Of a DNA stretch of 64,000 nucleotides, positions 63,320 through 64,000 are shown piece after piece (the stretch's first letter is position 1; every line of letters starts with the position of its first letter). Both the position numbers and the translations under genes were made by a program. Source of the DNA: Coralloluteibacterium stylophorae (lineage in GTDB: Bacteria > Pseudomonadota > Gammaproteobacteria > Xanthomonadales > Xanthomonadaceae). The notes under the pieces are model-generated. The model was not told where the DNA came from and searched no databases. It saw nothing but the letters and a program-made list of their open reading frames with translations. Where the stretch lies: assembly GCF_018122625.2 (NCBI RefSeq), contig NZ_JAGQFT020000004.1, forward strand, positions 310,001 to 374,000. The letters run 5' to 3'.

Positions 63320-64000
63320 ATGCATCCGCCCTCGCCAGGTAGCGCCCATGCCCCGTCCCGACCGCCTGCGGCCGCGATGCTGTTCCCTGCGGCGAGCGCT
63401 GCGGAGCGCGCGGCGCCACGGCCGGCGCTCGATCCCGCCCTGGACAACCCGGACCAGCGCGCCGCCCTGCTGCGGCCGTTCGATGCGCTGGCCGCGCGCA
63501 TCAAGGCGGAGGCCGAGGGCCGCCGGGTCGTCTACATCCCGAACCCCGGCAATTTCGGCGACGGCCTGATCCGCTTCGCGACCAAACGCTTCCTCGCCGA
63601 TCACGGCATCCGCCACATCGAGGTCAACGTCGGCTTCCGCGGCGGGCGCTACACGCTCACGCCGCTGCTGCTGCAGCGCGGTCGCCATCTGTTCCTGTAC
63701 GGGGGCGGCGGCGCGTGGAGCGACGCATACGGCTTCGGCCACGCCATCTGCCGCTACATCTCGCGCTTCACCGACAGCCTCATCGTGCTGCCGTCGACCT
63801 ACGGCTTCGTCCCGCACCGCGGCATCCGCGGCACGCTCTACCGCCGCGACGAGTTCCAGAGCCGCGAGCGCCGCCCGGACGCCCCGTTCTGCCACGACAT
63901 GGCCCTGTACCTCTATGCGATCGGCGAGCGCTACGGCTTCGCGCCGCGCGCGGACGAGCGCGTGGGCTACCTGTTCCGGCGCGATCGCGAATCCGCCGGC
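63320..64000 (+). CDS. polysaccharide pyruvyl transferase family protein (partial)
   Basis: The frame is open from 63320 to the window edge (at least 227 residues). After an Ala/Pro-rich start it has the family's VYIPNPGNFGDGLIRFATKRFL, LFLYGGGGAWSDAYGFGH and VLPSTYGF, then FCHDMALYLYAIGE. These enzymes add pyruvate ketals to exopolysaccharide or cell-wall sugars, or are related acidic-sugar transferases. The start is not certain: ATG 63320 or ATG 63377 are possible, and neither has a clear ribosome site. The gene runs off the window. Confidence 0.75.
   Translation, partial: MHPPSPGSAHAPSRPPAAAMLFPAASAAERAAPRPALDPALDNPDQRAALLRPFDALAARIKAEAEGRRVVYIPNPGNFGDGLIRFATKRFLADHGIRHIEVNVGFRGGRYTLTPLLLQRGRHLFLYGGGGAWSDAYGFGHAICRYISRFTDSLIVLPSTYGFVPHRGIRGTLYRRDEFQSRERRPDAPFCHDMALYLYAIGERYGFAPRADERVGYLFRRDRESAG

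Noticed and set aside
62892-63569. Open frame in the gap before the pyruvyl transferase
   Set aside because: No conserved motif, Arg/Pro-rich translation, and it overlaps the start of the recognised transferase in another frame.

Overview
The window is a very GC-rich, gene-dense chromosomal segment that reads as a member of the Lysobacteraceae/Xanthomonadaceae (Lysobacter/Luteimonas-like gammaproteobacterium). The clues are a bioB-bioF-bioH-bioC operon, hemH translationally coupled to an alpha/beta hydrolase, tatABC followed by an RDD protein, a PepSY/DUF2271/DUF4198/ApbE operon, GTAG-headed REP elements, and proteins typical of that family. There is no rRNA, tRNA, phage, IS element or CRISPR; about 55 protein genes are nearly all housekeeping or envelope functions. 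Coding capacity is about 92-95 percent, with many ATGA/GTGA stop-start overlaps.

Layout. 0-11.4 kb: fatty-acid desaturase, mutM, tdk, two related Sel1-repeat genes flanking a porin (one Sel1 gene is frameshifted), rep helicase, cfa, class C acid phosphatase. 11.4-20 kb: a candidate sRNA, a lipoprotein with plsB, DUF465, ttcA, rdgC, a YgjP-type metallopeptidase, a hydrolase and hemH. 20-30 kb: SYLF protein, tatABC, RDD and BPSS1780 membrane proteins, glyQS, a MASE1-PAS-PAS-GGDEF cyclase. 30-34.6 kb: a minus-strand operon of five genes (PepSY, DUF2271, DUF4198, ApbE, membrane flavoreductase) behind a Fur-like box. 34.7-42.3 kb: tamAB and mnmG. 42.3-43.6 kb: a gene-free 590-base region with a sigma-54-type promoter, a second candidate sRNA, strong hairpins and convergent terminators. 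43.6-54 kb: Tyr/Gly-rich lipoprotein, pepN, a three-gene dehydratase/YdcF/SnoaL operon, the biotin operon with a DMT transporter, comF and a REP cluster. 54.5-64 kb: exported protein, AEC carrier, 2OG oxygenase, gamma-glutamyltransferase, lipase plus ankyrin protein, class I fumarase, and a truncated polysaccharide pyruvyl transferase.

Two systems stand out. First, the 29.9-34.6 kb operon encodes what looks like a complete extracytosolic flavin electron-transfer chain: a membrane flavodoxin/FAD reductase, the flavin transferase ApbE, and a periplasmic DUF2271 protein carrying a textbook flavinylation motif (D92-G-V-T-G-A-T98), with PepSY and DUF4198 partners and probable iron control. Second, four intergenic sequences match the sigma-54 -24/-12 promoter consensus with exact GG-N10-GC spacing. 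They lie upstream of the desaturase, upstream of the porin, and upstream of two short non-coding stretches that end in strong intrinsic terminators, which points to an RpoN regulon that includes two undescribed small RNAs of about 90 and 115 nt. All functional calls rest on reading motifs and translated sequence by eye; no database search was possible.
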